This document shows positions 7,258-8,478 of a DNA stretch of 8,478 nucleotides, piece after piece. This DNA comes from Sulfurimonas sp. GTDB taxonomy: Bacteria; Campylobacterota; Campylobacteria; Campylobacterales; Sulfurimonadaceae. The notes under the pieces were generated by a model. That model saw only the letters and a list, made by a program, of their open reading frames with translations. It made no database searches and was not told the origin of the DNA. The DNA lies in contig JALUZQ010000143.1 of the NCBI GenBank assembly GCA_027011725.1, positions 1-8,478 on the forward strand, in the 5' to 3' direction. The number at the start of each line of letters is the position of its first letter. Positions within the stretch are counted from its first letter, which is position 1. The translations under genes and the position numbers were made by a program.

Positions 7258-7677
7258 TTATTTGTTTTTCAAAAATTTCCACTTTATCTCATTATTCCTG
7301 TCAAACAAAAATATTTGAAATTTCGCTTCATTTTTTTTCGCATCAAACTCTTTAAATTTAACTAGCATATATGGTACATCATAATAAACAGCGCCTCTTG
7401 TAACAAGCTCTTGTTTGAAGCTCTGGTTTTTGCTGTGTGCATATAAAATATTTTGCCCTACAATTTTGCCATAAGAACGGTGTATAACCAGGCCATCATT
7501 GATGTATAAAGTCCATCTAAATTTAAAAAGTTTCTCTCTGCCCTCGTATTTTACAAGAATTTTCTTTTGCTCATCCTTTTGTAGCGAAATTTCTTTGCTT
7601 ATAAATGATAAATCCGCTCCAAAAACAGCACTGCTGACTACCAGCAGTGCTAAAAGAGTGCTAAAAACTCTTTTCAA
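7258..7677 (-). CDS. Small secreted/periplasmic protein of unknown function
   Basis: I do not recognise a family for this 139-residue protein. Residues 1-21 form a classic signal peptide (two basic residues, a hydrophobic core LLALLVVSSAVF, then GA before the mature part). The mature part is lysine-rich with alternating hydrophobic residues (for example FKFRWTLYIND, YDVPYMLVKFKEF, KFQIFLFDRN), which suggests a beta-rich fold. It has no cysteine and no lipobox. The start codon is TTG: an in-frame TAG, which is the stop of the preceding gene, lies two codons upstream, and no ATG or GTG occurs before the hydrophobic core. The ribosome site is weak. By position it matches HP0241 in H. pylori and the exported protein Cj0540 in C. 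jejuni, as far as I remember. Codons 9-17 contain a perfect hairpin (separate entry). The function is open. Confidence 0.82.
   Translation of the reverse strand: MKRVFSTLLALLVVSSAVFGADLSFISKEISLQKDEQKKILVKYEGREKLFKFRWTLYINDGLVIHRSYGKIVGQNILYAHSKNQSFKQELVTRGAVYYDVPYMLVKFKEFDAKKNEAKFQIFLFDRNNEIKWKFLKNK
7627..7651 (-). terminator. Terminator-like hairpin inside the signal-peptide coding region
   Basis: On the minus strand the two arms are AGCACTGCTG and CAGCAGTGCT. They pair perfectly over 10 bp around a five-base loop (GTAGT), and GTTTTT follows immediately (7626-7621). It has the shape of a weak intrinsic terminator or attenuator but lies within codons 9-17 of the secreted protein gene, early in the operon. 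Read on the plus strand it lacks a T-tract. Only five Ts follow, so partial termination, a pause site, an RNA processing site, or mere consequence of the encoded residues are all possible. Confidence 0.4.
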
Positions 7678-7680
7678 ATT

Positions 7681-7968
7681 CTATTCGCTTTGAGAAAGAA
7701 TAGCACCCATAAGCTCAACATAAAGACTTTTTGTCTTCTGTGCAGCTTCATCAAGATGTGTCACTCTGTATTGAGCGATTGCTCCGTCAATATCATCACC
7801 TACTTTTTCTTCAAGCATCAACTCCATCACAGCAACTTTTTCTATAAAGTTTTCAAGTTCCTGTCGTACTATGTCATTGTTAGCGTTAAAGATAACATCC
7901 ATTAATTTTGATCGTGGTGATCCTCCGAAGATATCATCTTCATCTTCAAATAAAGCAGCATAGCTCAT
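7681..7968 (-). CDS. DUF2018 family protein (HP0242-like helical dimer)
   Basis: This is a 95-residue cytoplasmic, acidic, all-helical protein that matches the DUF2018 pattern: a short N-terminal MSYAALFEDEDDIFGGSPRSK segment, then amphipathic helices. The family is, to my knowledge, confined to Campylobacterota. Its H. pylori member HP0242 forms a tightly intertwined homodimer that has been used as a model for knotted proteins. No enzymatic residues are evident, and no function is established. It is the first gene of the operon. The ATG has GAGAGG six bases upstream and lies about 28 nt downstream of the predicted transcription start. Its TAG stop is followed two codons later, in the same frame, by the TTG start of the secreted protein. 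The family call rests on sequence pattern plus synteny. Confidence 0.85.
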   Translation of the reverse strand: MSYAALFEDEDDIFGGSPRSKLMDVIFNANNDIVRQELENFIEKVAVMELMLEEKVGDDIDGAIAQYRVTHLDEAAQKTKSLYVELMGAILSQSE

Positions 7969-8002
7969 TGTAAACCTCTCGTTTATTAATTTTAATTCGA
8001 GG

Positions 8003-8031
8003 ATTATAGCAACTTTTACTTAATCATAGAA
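8003..8031 (-). promoter_or_regulatory. Sigma-70-type promoter of the hem/proS operon (extended -10)
   Basis: The minus strand reads TGCTATAAT, a perfect extended -10 (TATAAT at 8008-8003, TG two positions before it). Seventeen bases upstream (8031-8026) is TTCTAT, a poor -35, which is usual for Campylobacterota housekeeping promoters. Transcription should begin near 7996 and leave a leader of about 28 nt before the DUF2018 ATG at 7968, with GAGAGG (7980-7975) as ribosome site. No other comparable promoter was noticed between the downstream genes, which fits a single long transcript. Confidence 0.7.
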
Positions 8032-8033
8032 AT

Positions 8034-8076
8034 GTTACATAAGTTACAATTGAGTATGACTCTTTATGTTACAATT
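8034..8076. repeat. Three GTTACA direct repeats in the divergent intergenic region
   Basis: GTTACA occurs at 8034-8039, 8043-8048 and 8068-8073. The last two extend to GTTACAATT with start-to-start spacing of 25 bp; the first two are 9 bp apart. The third copy forms part of the predicted rightward -10 element, and the first two lie just upstream of the leftward promoter. They could be a regulator's binding sites or remnants of a local promoter duplication. I know of no named regulator with this site. Confidence 0.45.
8067..8075 (+). promoter_or_regulatory. Predicted promoter (extended -10) of the HdeD-like gene
   Basis: TGTTACAAT is an extended -10 (TG, one base, TACAAT, five of six matches to TATAAT). 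There is no good -35 at the usual distance. Transcription would start near 8082, which gives a leader of about 22 nt that contains AAAGGA (8091-8096) as ribosome site. Confidence 0.55.
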
Positions 8077-8103
8077 CTCCCAAATCAACAAAAGGAAAGA
8101 AAG

Positions 8104-8478
8104 ATGTGGAAATATCCCATAGATGAGAATTTGTTCGAAAAATTTAGTAAATATTCAAAAATAGCAGGTGTTATTTTTATTATATTAGGACTTGTAGGTA
8201 TATTTGAACCTGTATATATGACTGTTGCTACAGTGACATTTGTAGCATGGATCATGATGTTTGCAGGCTTTATGGCAGGTTACTTTACCTATATAAGTGA
8301 CAGAAGTGATTACCTTGGATGGTTAAAGAGTTTTATACTTATCGGTATCTCGCTGCTTATGATTTTCTACCCAATGACGGGAGTAGGAACAGTAGGTCTT
8401 TTACTTGCTATCTACTTTTTTATGGATTCCTTTGCAGGTTTTTCCATTGCGTTTAATATGAAACCGGCAAAAGGTTGG
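8104..8478 (+). CDS. HdeD/DUF308 family membrane protein, C-terminus outside window
   Basis: This is the only rightward gene. It is open for 125 codons up to the right edge with no stop. The product starts MWKYPIDENLFEKFSKYSK and then has four hydrophobic segments, at about 19-37, 40-62, 72-90 and 92-117. Short turns contain prolines and glycines in the repeating pattern of DUF308 (ILGLVGIFEP, then LMIFYPMTGVGTVGLLLAIYF). E. coli HdeD, about 190 residues with six helices, is an acid-resistance membrane protein of unknown mechanism, so roughly two helices may be missing here. AAAGGA lies seven bases before the ATG. The gene is divergent from the hem/proS operon and shares its 135-bp intergenic region. 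Family membership is likely; any stress function is inference. Confidence 0.83.
   Translation, partial: MWKYPIDENLFEKFSKYSKIAGVIFIILGLVGIFEPVYMTVATVTFVAWIMMFAGFMAGYFTYISDRSDYLGWLKSFILIGISLLMIFYPMTGVGTVGLLLAIYFFMDSFAGFSIAFNMKPAKGW

Noticed and set aside
7985..7996. AT-rich palindrome ATTAA-TT-TTAAT near the operon transcription start, possible Fur-like operator
   Set aside because: It is made only of A and T in an AT-rich leader, so a match of this length is expected often, and it does not fit a full Fur or NikR consensus.
1..8478. CRISPR arrays, tRNA or rRNA genes, insertion sequences, attachment sites
   Set aside because: No regularly spaced repeats, cloverleaf-like sequence, transposase or terminal inverted repeats were seen, and genes fill nearly all of the window.

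Overview
The window looks like a chromosomal housekeeping segment from a member of the Campylobacterota (Epsilonproteobacteria), probably a Sulfurimonas/Sulfuricurvum-like lineage. The reasons are the moderately AT-rich coding sequence, a DUF2018 protein (a family I know only from this phylum), and the gene order DUF2018 - secreted hypothetical - polyprenyl diphosphate synthase - hemA - proS - (fxsA) - hemC. From memory this order resembles the H. pylori HP0242-HP0237 and C. jejuni Cj0539-Cj0545 regions. The genus is inference.

Nine of the ten genes lie head to tail on the minus strand and look like one operon, read from about 7996 down to position 1. The order is DUF2018 protein, small secreted protein, long-chain polyprenyl diphosphate synthase (ispB), glutamyl-tRNA reductase (hemA), prolyl-tRNA synthetase (proS), FxsA membrane protein, periplasmic DsbC/DsbG-like thiol-disulfide protein, porphobilinogen deaminase (hemC), and a degenerate-EAL/HDOD protein that runs off the left edge. 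Gaps are 0 to 11 nt. Three junctions are TAATG stop-start overlaps, one is a directly abutting TAA|ATG, and fxsA overlaps the thiol-disulfide gene by 47 nt. No intrinsic terminator lies between any two genes.

The operon mixes two steps of tetrapyrrole synthesis (HemA makes glutamate-1-semialdehyde from Glu-tRNA, HemC makes hydroxymethylbilane) with quinone side-chain synthesis (IspB), one aminoacyl-tRNA synthetase, and an envelope redox protein. Heme, quinone and periplasmic disulfide chemistry all serve respiration, so co-expression makes sense. This functional link is inference.

A 135-bp divergent intergenic region (7969-8103) carries an extended -10 promoter for the operon and another facing right, plus three GTTACA repeats. 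The rightward promoter drives an HdeD/DUF308-type four-helix membrane protein that is cut by the right edge. No stretch above 300 bp is gene-free, and I see no tRNA, rRNA, CRISPR array or mobile element.

I did not find a clearly new system. The best leads are a perfect 10-bp hairpin with a following T5 run inside a signal-peptide coding region, a catalytically degenerate EAL-HDOD protein fused transcriptionally to hemC, and the fxsA/dsb out-of-frame overlap.
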